A stretch of DNA of 64,000 nt from Lolium rigidum (taxonomy: Eukaryota > Streptophyta > Magnoliopsida > Poales > Poaceae): assembly GCF_022539505.1 (NCBI RefSeq), contig NC_061508.1, forward strand, positions 269,458,736 through 269,522,735. The letters are read 5' to 3'. The notes beneath the pieces are model-generated. The model saw nothing but the letters and a program-made list of their open reading frames with translations. It ran no database searches and was not told where the DNA came from. A program made the translations under genes and the position numbers. How positions within the stretch are numbered: position 1 is the stretch's first letter; the number at the start of each line of letters is the position of its first letter. Shown in pieces: positions 23,501-35,301 of the stretch.

Positions 23501-24376
23501 TTTGTGCATTTTTTGTTGTTGGCATATGCTTGTTTGTTGTTCTGAAAGTAAGCAGATTGATCATAACCATTAGTTAAACAGAGAATGAATGTAGCTGTGT
23601 GAGTTTCTATAATTCTATGAGCGACTATTGCTGGATCCTTATCTTCCAACTCTAATTTAATCATCATGCTGTTCTTGGTAACTGAGTTGGTTGGTTTAGT
23701 CATATTGTCTAGAAACACCATTTGAATTAGAGAATAAGAGAATGCACTCTCTGAACTTTGAATGGCCTTAATTTACTTTAAAAGCACATGGTTTATATAT
23801 GTTTGTTTGGGTTACTTAAACAGGCTGGATTAGTCAGAGAGAAGTCATTTGGAACAACAAAAGATAGGATGCTTTACATCGAGAAGTGTGCCAATTCCAA
23901 AGCTGTAACTATTTTCATTCGCGGTGGTATGTACTGATGTATATGTATTTTTTCTCTCATACTGACACGTATCTGCTCAATGCTTTGTTGAGCCATAGAA
24001 ATAATATCCCACTAATGGTGAATCTGATGTGGAGACACTTTGCAGTTCGTACTGGATTGATTAGATATTGTTGTATAGCGGTACTGGTAGTATTCTTACG
24101 TAATATTTTCGAAGCAAGGGATAAGAATAGATATATATCAAAAAATGCAAGTGAACCCATAGTTTGCAGTGTATATCCAAAATACATGCATATGTATACG
24201 TAAAAATGAGTCTACGTAAAAAAATGTACATACTGCCTACAAAGTAGTATATATACAACCAAAATAGTCTTATATACTTCATACTACATGTACATACTCT
24301 CCGGTATGATAGATACTATCTAGATTATGAGAAACACATGTGGGTGTAACTACACCAGGGCGTAGTATGAATATGT

Positions 24377-24448
<72 letters not shown>

Positions 24449-26406
24449 TAAATTAACTGATGCTCCATGGTGCCCGCCTGCCCGGGCACCATGCGTAGAT
24501 ACGCGTATTTTTGCTTTGTAGTACACATACCTGAGGGTATACATACCTAAGTTACACATACCTAAGGTATACATACTTAAGATATGAATACTCAAGTGAT
24601 ACATACCTAAGGTGTACGTACACTGATACGTGTATATATATGTTAGGTATGTGTAACTTGCATGTGTATGTTAAGTATGTAAATGTTAGGTATGTGTAAC
24701 TTGTATGTGTATATGTTAGGTATGTAAACCTTAGGTATGTGTAATTTAGACACGTACACTCCAGGTATGTACGAAATACACGTTTGGTGCCCGGGCACCA
24801 TGGTGCCCCACCTTTTCATGGATATGGAGTTTACGTTAGGTCATACCAGATCACCAATTGTGTAGGGAATATATGATCAATAATTCTTGTTTTCCACTAC
24901 AACTGAGGATATCACCGCTTGATTTTAATTGTGATCGTATTTTACTGTACTTGCCATACCTCTAGCAGGCTTCTAAAGTATAAAAAGTTTAAATGACCTC
25001 AAAATATGATGTCTTAGAACTGTGAAGCTTGGCTACTACATTTCAATCTTAATCAGTATGCATTTCATTCATTATCTAAGCTAAAGGATAAGTACATGTT
25101 CTGATTGGAGTTCTGGTAATGCACAGGCAACAAAATGATGATTGAGGAGACCAAGCGAAGTATCCATGATGCTCTTTGTGTTGCAAGGAATCTGATCATC
25201 AACAACTCAATTGTGTATGGTGGTGGCTCAGCAGAGATATCTTGCTCGATTGCTGTTGAAGCTGCTGCAGATCGGCATCCTGGAGTTGAGCAGGTAATTG
25301 CTGGTTTAGGTACTGGTAGCTACAAAAGAAGGCTATTTTTTTTCTGATTGTGCTTCTTTGTACTTTCAGTATGCAATCAGGGCATTTGCTGATGCTTTAG
25401 ATGCTATTCCACTGGCTTTAGCTGAAAACAGTGGTTTGCCACCTATTGACACTCTAACCGTGGTTAAATCTCAACATGTCAAGGTATGTTTTCTCTGTTG
25501 CTTTAGACACATTCTATAATATGGTTGTCAGCCTGTTTACTGTTGCGGATGTGAGATCTTCATCTCACATTACTTACCGGTTTCATATGCATTAGAACGT
25601 TGCTGCACCGCCCTAAAACAGTAATACTTCCTCCGTTTGGAAATAAGTATAGCAGATTTGTCTAGATTCACATGTATGTACACACAAATGTGTCTACATA
25701 CATTTAAATCAAGACAAATCTGCGACACTTATTTCCGAAACGGGGCAGTGCTATTTATTAGTCGGTTGTTTTTTTGAACTTGTGATAGAATTGGGGTTTG
25801 TAAGTTACTTTTTCATGTGCCGGTGCTTGTATAGTCCCTAAGCATCTGGTTCCGAGCAAGTGCCCGTGCTTGTCACAACTTGTTGTTCCACAAACCAGAA
25901 CCCACCCAAATCCTGTGCAGGGTGGTTCGCTTTAAGTCACAGCATGTAGTTTTTGTGTGATGGTTCCAGAAACCAGAACCCACCCAAATCCTGTGCAGGA
26001 GGTTCTGGTTTACCCTTGCATTTAGATTTTTGGTAAGTTTAATTAGTACTATTTCAGCATAGATGAGGTTCTTAATATAAGGGTTGAGAGGTTGGTGGTG
26101 TTACTGGAGGGAGTAAATCCTTGTCACCTTGACCAGTCTTTGCCAGACCAGTGGTTTTGTCGGCTTTGATTTAAATATTGTGTCGTTCGTTATGAAAATT
26201 GAGGTGACATTTCATTTTGAACATATTTCTAGGAGAACAATTCCCGTTGTGGCATTGATTGCAATGATGTGGGTACCAATGACATGAAGGAGCAGAATGT
26301 TTTCGAAACTCTTATCGGCAAGCAGCAGCAGATCTTGCTGGCAACGCAGGTTGTCAAGATGATTCTCAAGATCGATGATGTTATCACGCCCTCTGAATAT
26401 TGCTGA
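20572..26406 (+). CDS. CCT5: T-complex protein 1 subunit epsilon (CCT5)
   Basis: Subunit of the cytosolic TRiC/CCT chaperonin, which folds actin, tubulin and other proteins using ATP. Nine coding exons: 20572-20770, 21309-21627, 22417-22765, 23050-23182, 23265-23317, 23824-23926, 25127-25293, 25370-25483 and 26233-26406. All have GT/AG borders and together make 536 residues, the normal length. Motifs: LGPKGMDKM (48-56), NDGAT (68-72), GDGTTG (99-104) with the nucleotide-binding Asp, HDAL with the second conserved Asp at 400, and GGGSAE (417-422). The N-terminus [13 protein letters not shown] and tail ITPSEYC fit the epsilon subunit. The ATG lies in a favourable context. No frameshift or stop is seen. 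Introns 6 and 8 carry repeats and MITEs, listed separately. Confidence 0.97.
24379..24446. repeat. TA microsatellite, about 34 units, CCT5 intron 6
   Basis: Uninterrupted TA run in the 1.2-kb intron 6, adjacent to the foldback element. Confidence 0.97.
24466..24808. mobile_element. Foldback MITE-like element in CCT5 intron 6
   Basis: Both ends carry GGTGCCCGGGCACC-type palindromes: a hairpin CATGGTGCCCG / CGGGCACCATG at 24466-24493, and overlapping palindromes at 24786-24808. Between them, the left half repeats ACATACCTAAG words and the right half repeats their inverse (TTAGGTATGTGTAA), so the whole ~340 bp can fold on itself. No coding potential. The superfamily and target duplication are unresolved. 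Confidence 0.65.
25627..25751. mobile_element. Stowaway MITE in CCT5 intron 8
   Basis: Left end CTTCCTCCGTTTGGAAATAA after TA (25625-25626); right end reverse complement CACTGCCCCGTTTCGGAAAT before TA (25752-25753). The TA duplication and near-complementary halves of ~125 bp are typical of Stowaway (Mariner-derived). Confidence 0.85.
25892..25999. repeat. 30-bp direct repeat in CCT5 intron 8
   Basis: AAACCAGAACCCACCCAAAT plus ten more bases occurs at 25892-25921 and 25970-25999, apparently identical, 78 bp apart. An inverted GGTTCTGGTTT follows at 26001-26011. Confidence 0.9.
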
Positions 26407-26620
26407 TGCCTGGGAACAACGGAAATCGACTGTGCTAGGTGTCATGCGCTCCGGTAGGAAGCAATTTTCTAGTGGTTGATTTGGATTTGCTGACATGGAG
26501 TGGTTGCTTGTTTTGTTTGATGAGCTATCTTGTTTTGTGACACGCTTTCTGGATACAACAGTGCAAATCCCGTTGATACCAGTCTAGTCCTTTGTTGTAT
26601 TATTCAGATGCTTAATTCTA
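26407..26620 (+). other. Probable CCT5 3' untranslated region
   Basis: T-rich non-coding sequence directly after the stop codon. The poly(A) site cannot be fixed. Confidence 0.5.
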
Positions 26621-26869
26621 TAGTTTGAACCATTATTGTCTGCTTTGAGTAAGTGTGTCATTTTGTTATACTTGCCTAAAGTACCTCAGTTGACGTGGCT
26701 GAGTCTATGTTCCCAACAAAGTTGTTGGTCGTTTAAAAGGAATGCACGTTTACAGAAAACCCTTCATCAATCCAGTTCTTCTCCATTGTGGTCCTTTGAA
26801 TCTGAAATCAAAATCTCCTTTCATCCCTCATGCGCAGAGTTTGTCCTCGTGCCCAAGACCCTTCCTTGC

Positions 26870-27400
26870 GTGAGGATCTAGATGATCACTCCTCCCTCAA
26901 CACCACCTAGAAGTGCCCCATGAGGGAAGTGAGCGCCAGTATGAGATCCTGCTGGCAGATATTCGTGAAGATTAGGCATATTCCCTCGACTCGTACAAAT
27001 GGTCCACCTTTTGGATAAGGAAGTTCGACTTTTACCACCGTGCGGGTTACCTCGGCGACATTGACAACTGGGAGCATGGCATCAGCCTCGATGATGAGGA
27101 GAAGGACAAAGCTGTAGTCCTCAACGCCGTGGAGGAGGAACTCCAACCACCGAACCTCATAGGGGAGGAGGTCATGGAGATGGCCATCGGCAATAGCGAG
27201 ATCGACGAGCTTGCTCAGTGGGTTAGCCGTGCTGGCCCAAGGGACGCCAACGACTCCTGCCACACCTACGCCTCCTCCCGCACCGACACCACCACTGGCG
27301 CCTCAGCAGCCGTTGCACTGGCCGTGGCCTTTGGCGCCTCAAGTCTTCATCGACCTTGTCGATGACGACGAAGACAAGTAGGCAGCCATGGCGGGTGCCC
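26870..27400 (+). pseudogene. Decayed acidic/Ala-rich ORF of probable transposon origin
   Basis: Plus-strand reading near 26930-27380 gives EILLADIRED, KFDFYHRAGYLGDIDNWEHG and VEEELQPPNLIGEEVMEMAI, broken by an in-frame stop near 26973 and a frame change. The longest clean frame is 27129-27365. The style resembles small ORFs seen in cereal DNA transposons, but the family was not identified. Flanking termini were not found. Confidence 0.4.
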
Positions 27401-28876
27401 TGTTAGCCATGTCTATTTTCTAGAATTTTTATTTATTTTCGCACTATGTAAATGGTTCTATTAATTGAAAAAATATTTGGGGCAAAAAATGCGTCAGGCC
27501 TTGAGGCTACCCGACCCAAACAAACGTACCTGCCAAAGAGGCCAATTTCGTGTCCATGATCCGACACAAACGAACACAAATGAGCAAATTTCGTGTCCCA
27601 AATCCCAATGGGTCGCCCTCAAAGCACATATGAACACATGCTATGCTAGAGGAGTATATATTTTTTTATTCGCTGCTCCATGTCAAGCTAGAGGAGCATC
27701 TGGTTGATCAAGAGAAAGTACCTGGTGATCATCTCTTCTAGTGTCTACCTTAACGAATCAGGAAGTCTGGCAAAGTCCTGTTTTTCTCAACAGCCTTTCT
27801 TCCTTGAAAATGGTTTCTTGGTTCAGCGCACAAGTACCAACACAAAATATTGTAAAAAGAAGTACATGTACATATTTCTTAGTATGAAGATTGAGCTACT
27901 GAACCAAGCTCAATAGCGGATATATACAAAAACTAGGACCAACAGGTTATCAACGGTACAATACAACACATCCATAACTTGATGCTAATCAAGAGGAATA
28001 AGTTTTGACTTTAAGACAATTCAAGTCATCTAGACCAGTTGGTCAGATGAAGAAGTGTGGCAAGTTATTAAATGGACAGGGAATCCTAGAACTACGTTCA
28101 CCAAATTACAGTTAGAGAGGTAGAATAGAGTTGCAAATCATGCTTTGACAAGGGCAAAGTAAAATAGCCAGCTCTGTAGCTTACAAAAAAAGTCCAACTA
28201 CGAGACACTATCAAGTCCACAGAGATCAACCCAAAGGATAACTACATATCTTTTCAGGTAACAAATTCATATTTGTTTATTATTCACACATAGACTAATG
28301 GTATTGCTCACCGATATCGCTGAAAACGACCACACAATGGATATATCGTATTCAAATTCAAGATGGCAACAGTTATCTTCCTAAGACGGGAATTAGCTTG
28401 CCTATCTTCAGTAAATGGCAACAATTATCTTCCTAAGACATAAATTAGATTGCGTCTTCAGTAAATATATATTGACAACTTTTATCTAACAAAATGAAGG
28501 AGTGCTACACACAAGAAAAGGACCACCAGCTGCTGCCAATGAGAGTAGATGAAAACTAAACAGTACCAACAAGTGTTAGCATGTAACCGTGAACACCAGA
28601 TGGTTCTAGCAACAAGTGACAGCACTTCAGCTAATTATAGCGTGATTAACTACAGGTCTACAGTTTGTAGCCCTACAGGAACTACTCCAATTCTCATACT
28701 GCAGTAAGAAGCCAAACGAGTAGCTCGAATAGCGCATCAATCAATCGACATTGTTCCTAGGAAGCACACAACACCTAGCGAAGCAGCCTCCGTCCCCAGT
28801 GTTGGAGAACACCGCTGACAAGGCGCTCGGCTGCTGCTGCACCTAACAAACAAATGAAAACCGTGCAGTTAACATC
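27401..28876. other. Intergenic, nothing recognised
   Basis: AT-rich DNA with only short open frames. Near 28380-28460 there is a short near-repeat of ATGGCAACARTTATCTTCCT. Confidence 0.45.
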
Positions 28877-28888
28877 AATGATTTGCAG

Positions 28889-29663
28889 TTCAGGGACCCG
28901 GGAACTCTTCGAAGTGGCGGATGGACAGGAGGATATAGCCCTCCTGGAGGGTGTAGAGGATAGCTTCAGATGAAGCTGGGAGAAAGATTTCTGATACTCC
29001 GCGCGTTTGGGCTATCGTGCGATGTTTAAAGCAAGGGTGGATAGGCCATGGACGCTTCAGATCTAGCGCTCGAGGGCTCCACCAAACTGCAGGGTGTTTC
29101 TTTGACTAGCGGTCACAGAGGACAGACTTAGCAGGCGGGGCCTCCCCCACCCGGCTACGTGCCCTTTCTACGACCAGAGCGAGGAAACCTTGGACCACTT
29201 GCTGCTGGGATGTGTGTTGGCTCGAGATGTTTGGATGACTTGTCTGCGGTGGTGAGGGAAGCTACACTGGATGCCGCAGGTAGATACGGGTTTCGTTGGA
29301 TGACTGCATGGTAAGCGTGGAAGACCTGGAGCAGACCACGACCTTTGGACATATGTGACTCTCATCTGTTTTAGGCTATGGCGTCACCGAAACGACATAG
29401 TCGCACCTTCCAAGTCCACGGTCCTCTCAAAGATCTTTGACGAGGCCGAGTTGTGGAGAGTGGCCAGGCTTTTTAAAGGCTCTCTTGCATTAGTAGATAA
29501 GTGGAGATGCCACGAGTAGTCCGGTAACGTGTGTGTACTGCCTTTCCGGAGGTAGCGAGGAGTTCCACTTTTTGGACGCCTGTGCCTCGAGCGTGTTGTA
29601 TGTCGGCCTTCTAGCATTTCTTCTATGAAACAGATGCGCCTATCCATGACGTATCCTAAAAAA
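28889..29663 (+). mobile_element. 5'-truncated LINE with 12-bp target duplication
   Basis: Flanked by the perfect direct repeat AATGATTTGCAG (28877-28888 and 29664-29675), with a short A run before the right copy. The body encodes the zinc-knuckle end of a plant LINE reverse transcriptase (zf-RVT): CPFYDQSEETLDHLLLGC at about 29160-29213, then LICFRLWRHRNDIV near 29364-29403. Stops and frame changes make it dead. Only the last ~775 bp of the LINE inserted, as is usual for target-primed reverse transcription. Confidence 0.9.
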
Positions 29664-30172
29664 AATGATTTGCAGATAAGAGCGTTCCCCAAAGCGTCCC
29701 CCAAACCGCGCCATATTGAACGTTTGGGGGACGTGTTTCGTTCGTGCCGCGTTTGGGGGACGTCGTTCCCCAGCCATGTCCCCCAAACGCCGCCCCAAAC
29801 ATTAAAAAACTCTTTTTATTTTTTTTGCATTTTTATTTCAATAAAGAGAAGTAATATTCCACAAACTAATACATAATTAGGAACGTGGTTTACAGGAAGA
29901 TACAATTTGGAACATGGTCTTCCACAAACTAATACATAGTTTGAACCATGGTGGACACAAATATAAAATTTTGCAAAAAAACTAAACCTAACTAGGCCGT
30001 GCATCGAAGGTTTCCTGTGTTCGCTGCTAAGAAAGAACACTCGAGGGCACACCCAGTCATCCAAACTGGAAAATCCAGCGGGAGATGGTGCCCTTGTTGG
30101 TTCTAAAGATGAGACGAACATCCAGAAACCTCCGTGTACGTATTCGCTGCGAAGAAACAACACTCTTCATCA

Positions 30173-30646
30173 TCAGTCGTCCTCCTCGTCCGTGCTGTCG
30201 CCGTGGTAGTCCCGGCGGCAGCGCGTCTCGTCGAAGACCTTCACGCTCATGTCCCTGTCGCCAAAGTAGGAGAACAAGAGGATGAAGCCGGCTTCGTGGC
30301 TGTGGTGGCGCGCGAACTTCTCCCAGCCGATGTGGAGGTACATCTTGCCGCGCGCGTCGTAGATCACGTCGACGATCCACCGGTAGTAGCCGCACGAAGC
30401 CTCCCGCAGATGCATCGTGACCGGGCGGTCGTCGACGGCGACGTACTCGGCGAAAGAGTCCGGCATCCTCTGGATGCCACGTGGGTCGCCCTTGAGGATG
30501 AGGACGAACTCGAACATCACGCTCGGCTCCACGTCCATCTCCGATGATGAAGACGATGACGTGGCAGGCGACGGCGAGCGTGCAGCTCTGCCGCGGCCAC
30601 GACCACGACCACGACCGCGAGATCGGCCTCCGCCTCTCCCAGCCAT
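30173..30646 (-). CDS. B3 DNA-binding-domain-like protein carried by a TIR element
   Basis: Single-exon ORF of 157 residues starting at the ATG at 30646, with a TATA box about 90 bp upstream. The N-terminus is a Gly-Arg repeat (GRGRGRGRGR, residues ~8-20), then a Ser-rich acidic stretch. Residues ~40-140 look like the plant B3 fold: FEFVLILKGD, RMPDSFAEYV, then YLHIGWEKFARHH and FSYFGDRDMSVKVFD, the usual G-W-x-x-F and final V-x-V-F-D pattern. The acidic tail is DSTDEEDD. B3 proteins bind DNA in the nucleus. The gene lies wholly inside the TAA-flanked element, suggesting host-gene capture or a transposon accessory protein. The fold call rests on pattern only. Confidence 0.65.
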   Translation of the reverse strand: MAGRGGGRSRGRGRGRGRGRAARSPSPATSSSSSSEMDVEPSVMFEFVLILKGDPRGIQRMPDSFAEYVAVDDRPVTMHLREASCGYYRWIVDVIYDARGKMYLHIGWEKFARHHSHEAGFILLFSYFGDRDMSVKVFDETRCRRDYHGDSTDEEDD

Positions 30647-30735
30647 AGCGTCGACTCTTGTTGAGATGGTGGCGGCTAGGGTTGGGGAGAGAGGCGCTAG
30701 GGTTTGTGTGTAAGAGGGATGGTGAGAGGTGGCCC

Positions 30736-30743
30736 TTTTTATA
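30736..30743 (-). promoter_or_regulatory. TATA box of the B3-like gene
   Basis: TATAAAAA on the minus strand, about 90 bp upstream of the ATG, inside the TIR element. Confidence 0.65.
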
Positions 30744-30812
30744 GGCCGGAGGGAGGCAGGGGAGCGGTGGCGCTCATTAACGCCGGCACGCAGAGCTAGG
30801 CGCGACGAGACG

Positions 30813-30868
30813 CGTCGTTGCGCCTCTGCGGGAACTGCACCGTCGTTGCGCCTCTGCGGGAACTGCAC
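30813..30868. repeat. 28-bp tandem duplication
   Basis: Two identical 28-bp copies starting CGTCGTTGCGCCTCTGCGGG, upstream of the B3-like gene. Confidence 0.92.
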
Positions 30869-31154
30869 CGTCGCTGCGCGCCAATAACTTCAGTCGTGAG
30901 GTAGACGATGGTTAGGTTAAAATTTATTGTGCCGCTGACGCGTCGGTCCCGCGTCGCTTCACCTCGCTTTTCGTTGTGTCTGGCGTCCCCGGTGCGTCCC
31001 CTGTGGGACGGGGACGGGCTCGGGGCGGCGAACACCGTATCGGAGCGCACAGGAAAAAAAACGGGTTTGGGGGACGCGGCTGGAACGGTTTTTTTGTCCG
31101 GCGCTCCCCAAATAGTTTTGGCGGACGCTTTGGGGGACGCAGGAGATGCTCTAA

Positions 31155-32222
31155 GGACTAAGGTGCATTTCAAACACAACATGAAACAATTCAGCATGTG
31201 GTATTCATCCACCCAATCGTACCAATTCAAGATGAAATAATTCAGCAACAATTTTGATTGAACTGAAACAAGTATCCATCTATACATGTCAGCTTCCTCT
31301 ACACTATGAACACAACCAATTTAACATGAAACAAAAAAAATTCTCCTCCATATAATTTTGTTCCAGTAGTAGTGTTGTGTGGATATATGATCCGTACATG
31401 AGAAAGTTCCTTTAGTCTAGGTACCGAACGCGATACCAGCAACTCTGTGTGTTCTGTACGAATCTCATCTCTTACAATACTAGTAACACAAAATTTAGAT
31501 ATGTGGAATCTGTGACGAAATCCAAAACTGATCCCGGATGCATATGCATCCAGTATGTAAAAGTATATTTTAAAAAGTTAAAAAAATTAATGAAAAATTT
31601 CACATGCAGAGGGACATGTTTTACGTGTGCACGTAAAGTTTCTCATAAAACCGACGATTTTGTGACATGTGTAAAAAAACAAAAAATGTAGACTATTTTA
31701 GTACAAAAAATTGTATTTTTTACACATATCACAAAACACATCGGTGTTTGCTGAAACAATGTATGAGCGTGTAACATGTCAACATGTACACAAGACATTT
31801 TATATATAGTTTTAACATTTTTTTGACTTTCTTTTTGCCGAAACACCTTGTCTGGTATCTGTGGCATTAAACCCACTGCTTTGTTCCATGTCAACTTTTT
31901 AATAGTATGTAAAAAAATATTGCGACACTTACTTTGCAATAAGGCGAGTAGCTTTTCCTCTTCAAAGCAACTTCGATCTCGTTTATGCTGGCCGTTTAAT
32001 AAAGCTACCTGGGACGAAGGTAAGGTGTTCTGGGTTGTAGTGTTGGGCCGCATTCTCGCTAAACAGAATGGTTTGATGGTTGCCTCCTCCATAGCATAGG
32101 TCGGTTTCCCTCTTCTACCGGGCTCACCCATATCAGGAGGGTGCGGATGCATGAAGTTTTTTTTTAATAAAAATAGTGTTTCAATAGGTTAGGATTTCGG
32201 TAACCGCCTTCTTCTAAACTAC
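31155..32222. other. Intergenic, possible MITE remnants
   Basis: Around 31536-31552 there is a palindromic GGATGCATATGCATCC, and GCGGATGCATGAAG occurs near 32136-32150. AT-rich sequence between them resembles the body of the 8077 MITE. Termini are unclear. Confidence 0.3.
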
Positions 32223-32224
32223 TA

Positions 32225-32453
32225 CTTCCGTTTCAAATAATAAAGCGCACTCGTATTCTAAGACGAACTTTGACCATAAAAAATAAACAACAAAATCTTG
32301 ATAACATTTTATGTAGTATTGTTGAATTCGTATTGCAAATTGCTTTCTAGTGATATTGATTTCATACAAACAATGTTTATATATTTAAAGCAATTTTTGG
32401 TCAAACAAAAAGCATGAAAAACGAGGACGTCTTATTCTTTGAAATAGAGGGAG
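32225..32453. mobile_element. Stowaway MITE
   Basis: TA at 32223-32224 and 32454-32455. Left end CTTCCGTTTCAAATAATAAA; right end reverse complement CTCCCTCTATTTCAAAGAAT. Confidence 0.85.
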
Positions 32454-32455
32454 TA

Positions 32456-33157
32456 CCTCGCATACGTGTTGTCTTGTCCTCGGGAGCATCATCATGTCCG
32501 CCTTGCTTCGTCCTAGCCGGACCTCTATATGGTTCTATCAACAACTTTGCTGCCCGGTTAGGACATGAGCCTGACCACCATCTATGTGTCATTTGGTCTT
32601 GCTGGTATGATAGTATGTCATGGGCATACCCATTTGGTATATCCTCAATAGGCTCTTCATTCGGTGACTAGATCTCCACACCAGCATCAATGATGGTGTT
32701 GAAAGATTTAAATTCTCTAGGTATGATTGTTTAGATCTTGTTTCGCTTCATCGATTTTGTATCTTTTGTTATGATTGCTGCGAGGATGGTTGCCCTCGCA
32801 ATATTTGTTATGGCTACTAGGTCCCCGACGACGGTAATTCATACTCTTGGTTGCCCAGCGACATCGACCAAACTATTTGGTTGCTCTTGCCGATGTTGGT
32901 TGGCTACACTAATGACTGCACAAATGTACGTAATTAACCATTGAGGGATCAACATGGTGCCAAGGAGGTGCACTTGAAACCGGGGAATTATGTTTCTTTG
33001 TATATCAACGAAATCTCATCATATGTACACCCCTATACCAAGGATTTATATGTGGTGTGGCACCATCTTGCTCCATGCATGGTCTCCTTTGCTCTAGCTC
33101 CGGCACTGCACTTGTGGCTTAAATTAGAAATTATGGTAAAACCCTTTTGTTGATATA
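32456..33157. other. Intergenic, nothing recognised
   Basis: Short open frames (for example 32414-32671) without recognisable domains. Confidence 0.4.
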
Positions 33158-33159
33158 TA

Positions 33160-33377
33160 CTACCTCCATCCCAAGAATACTGACCAAGTTTTTATCAAAA
33201 AACATTAATATGTAAAATACAAAATTAATATCATTAGATGGATAATGAGATATATTTTTTCATATAGTATCTACAAAATATCATATTTGTTGATAGATTC
33301 TTGTAAAAAATTATTCAAATTTTACTTAGTTTAACTTTTCGGAAAAATATAAGCTTTAAGCTTTGGGATAGAGTTAG
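33160..33377. mobile_element. Stowaway MITE
   Basis: TA at 33158-33159 and 33378-33379. Left end CTACCTCCATCCCAAGAATA; right end reverse complement CTAACTCTATCCCAAAGCTT. AT-rich non-coding body. Confidence 0.85.
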
Positions 33378-33379
33378 TA

Positions 33380-35149
33380 CAAATCCGTGCTTTCATAATT
33401 AAGTTATTTTTTGGCTTCCTTCAGAGAAATACAAGATTATGTAATGGAAGAAGAAAGAATTTAAATACTTTGGAAATTTACATGTATCTTTTAGAGTTTA
33501 TATTGAAATCGCCGCATACAACTCATGTATCTCTAGGATCTATAATGTTATTGATTGTAAAAGAAAAGATCGAAGAGCTCCAAGCGGCAATAGAAAGCCA
33601 AGGAACTTCCCGCATTTCGCAAGCTAGGGTTGTCTTACGTGCCATGCCAGTCACCATGGCGCCGTTCGTCCCGTGGAATCGTGCATGCAGCATGCCACCA
33701 TACCCTAGCCCACACATCTCACTATTGACGGATGACGAACACAACCGTGTCACTGGGTGCATACGTACGGTCGCGCCCATGCAATATATCCAGTCCACTC
33801 TCACTGTTCTTCACTGTGCTTTCCAGGTCCCGGTGTCCATACTACACCAACAGAACTCCCGAAAAGGAGCAACATAAAATAAGAGGAAAGAAGAGTTTGC
33901 TGAGATACGTCAATCAGTCGTCTCGGTCGCTTGCCTCGGGACAGACAGGCTAGATTGCGTATACCCTCTACGCGCTAGCTGCTAGTACTCCGTAGTGTAG
34001 TGTAGCTGTGTTGGCGCTACGAGTAGCAGCAGCAACGACGACGCTCTCGCAACGTCGCAACCGCATCATGCCATGGCACTAGGAGTCTAGCAGCGCTAGC
34101 TGCTGCAACCTCGCGATATATGCTCATTCCACAGTGCAATCGAGTACCTTCTGCGTGTTCTCGCACAGCGCTGCCGCGGCGCGGCGCAGGGCAGCGGTCG
34201 CAATTTCCCAACACAGCCCACGCATGCACATCGATCTCCCCACTGTTGGTTCGTCTTGCCTGCGCTTGCAGGGCAGCTACCACGAGGCTGCAGCCTGCAT
34301 CCGGAACTGTGTAGCGGTGGCACAGGATCGGAAGGATGCACAATCACATCGAGAAGCACGGGATCGGAAGCTAGCCACGGCGCTTTCTCTCTCCGTTGTC
34401 TCCGTCTTTGTCTCGCCTCGCGCCTGCAAGAGTTGGAGAAGACGGGCTGCAGAGTTGCTGACGAACGAGGGCAGGCAGGGGGCGCCCTCTTTTTCTTCCC
34501 GGGGCTTCACAAGCTCACATACCCGTTAATGGCCCAAGGGAGTAAATTACATAAATCTATCATAATTGGAGCAATAGTAACGGGTAAGTATAATTCTTAG
34601 AATTTTTGCTATGAATAACTTTCAAGGTAATCTAGAACAAATAGCGCTAACACCAGTCTGACAGCAGTTTAACACATGCCGGCGGGCAAACGGCCGTTTT
34701 CTCTCCGTTAGGTGTAGGAGCTGGTTAAGACCGAGCCGGTCGGAACGCCGACCACACCAATCACTCTAGTCCCCTCCCCATTCTTTCCCGCTCGAGGTCT
34801 GTTCATTTCTCGCCCAGATGGAGGAGCCGACGAATCCAGGTGGCGCGGCGGAGGCCACAATGGCGGAGTGCATGGCGGTTGGAGTGGTGTCTTCAGTGCC
34901 GGCGGAGTTCAGGATGGTGGAGGCCACGGTGGCGATGTCGGAAGTAGCCTTGAAGACCTCGAGGAGCTGTGGCCGTCGAGGTCATCGAATGCAGCGGCGA
35001 TGCTCGCTCAGATTTAGGTGGACAACCCGACATCGAGCGAGCGATTCACCCGCTGTCTTGGAGGAATAGAGTATGTACCTGATAACCCTCTATCGCTTTC
35101 TTCTCGCATTGGTGTTTTTTGCCACAGTGGGGATTTTATGGTAAGGGTT
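33380..35149. other. Intergenic, nothing recognised
   Basis: Several short open frames (33470-33877, 34134-34529, 34818-35069) show no domain. The last begins MEEPTNPGGAAEA and lies just upstream of the Mutator pseudogene, so it may belong to that element's leader. Confidence 0.4.
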
Positions 35150-35301
35150 TACTGATTTGGGGAATTTTTTTTCACTTAGATGGGTGGATAACCTAGAGAG
35201 AAGACTTGGCCTGATGATTTAACTGTGATTAATCTTTATGCACTGGTAGAGACACATGGCTTTAGTTTCAGTGACACCATATACGACAGGGTGAGGATAT
35301 G

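Larger units (their letters stand above)
29680..31151 (-). mobile_element. PIF/Tourist-like TIR element carrying a B3-domain-like gene
   Basis: TAA duplications at 29677-29679 and 31152-31154. The left end GAGCGTTCCCCAAAGCGTCC and the right end (reverse complement) GAGCATCTCCTGCGTCCCCC are TIR-like, with CGTCCCCCAAA in both. It begins 2 bp after the target duplication of the LINE. The interior carries one intact ORF (next entry) and no transposase. Confidence 0.8.

Noticed and set aside
24325..24604. Ile-Tyr repeat ORFs in CCT5 intron 6
   Set aside because: Produced by the TA microsatellite.
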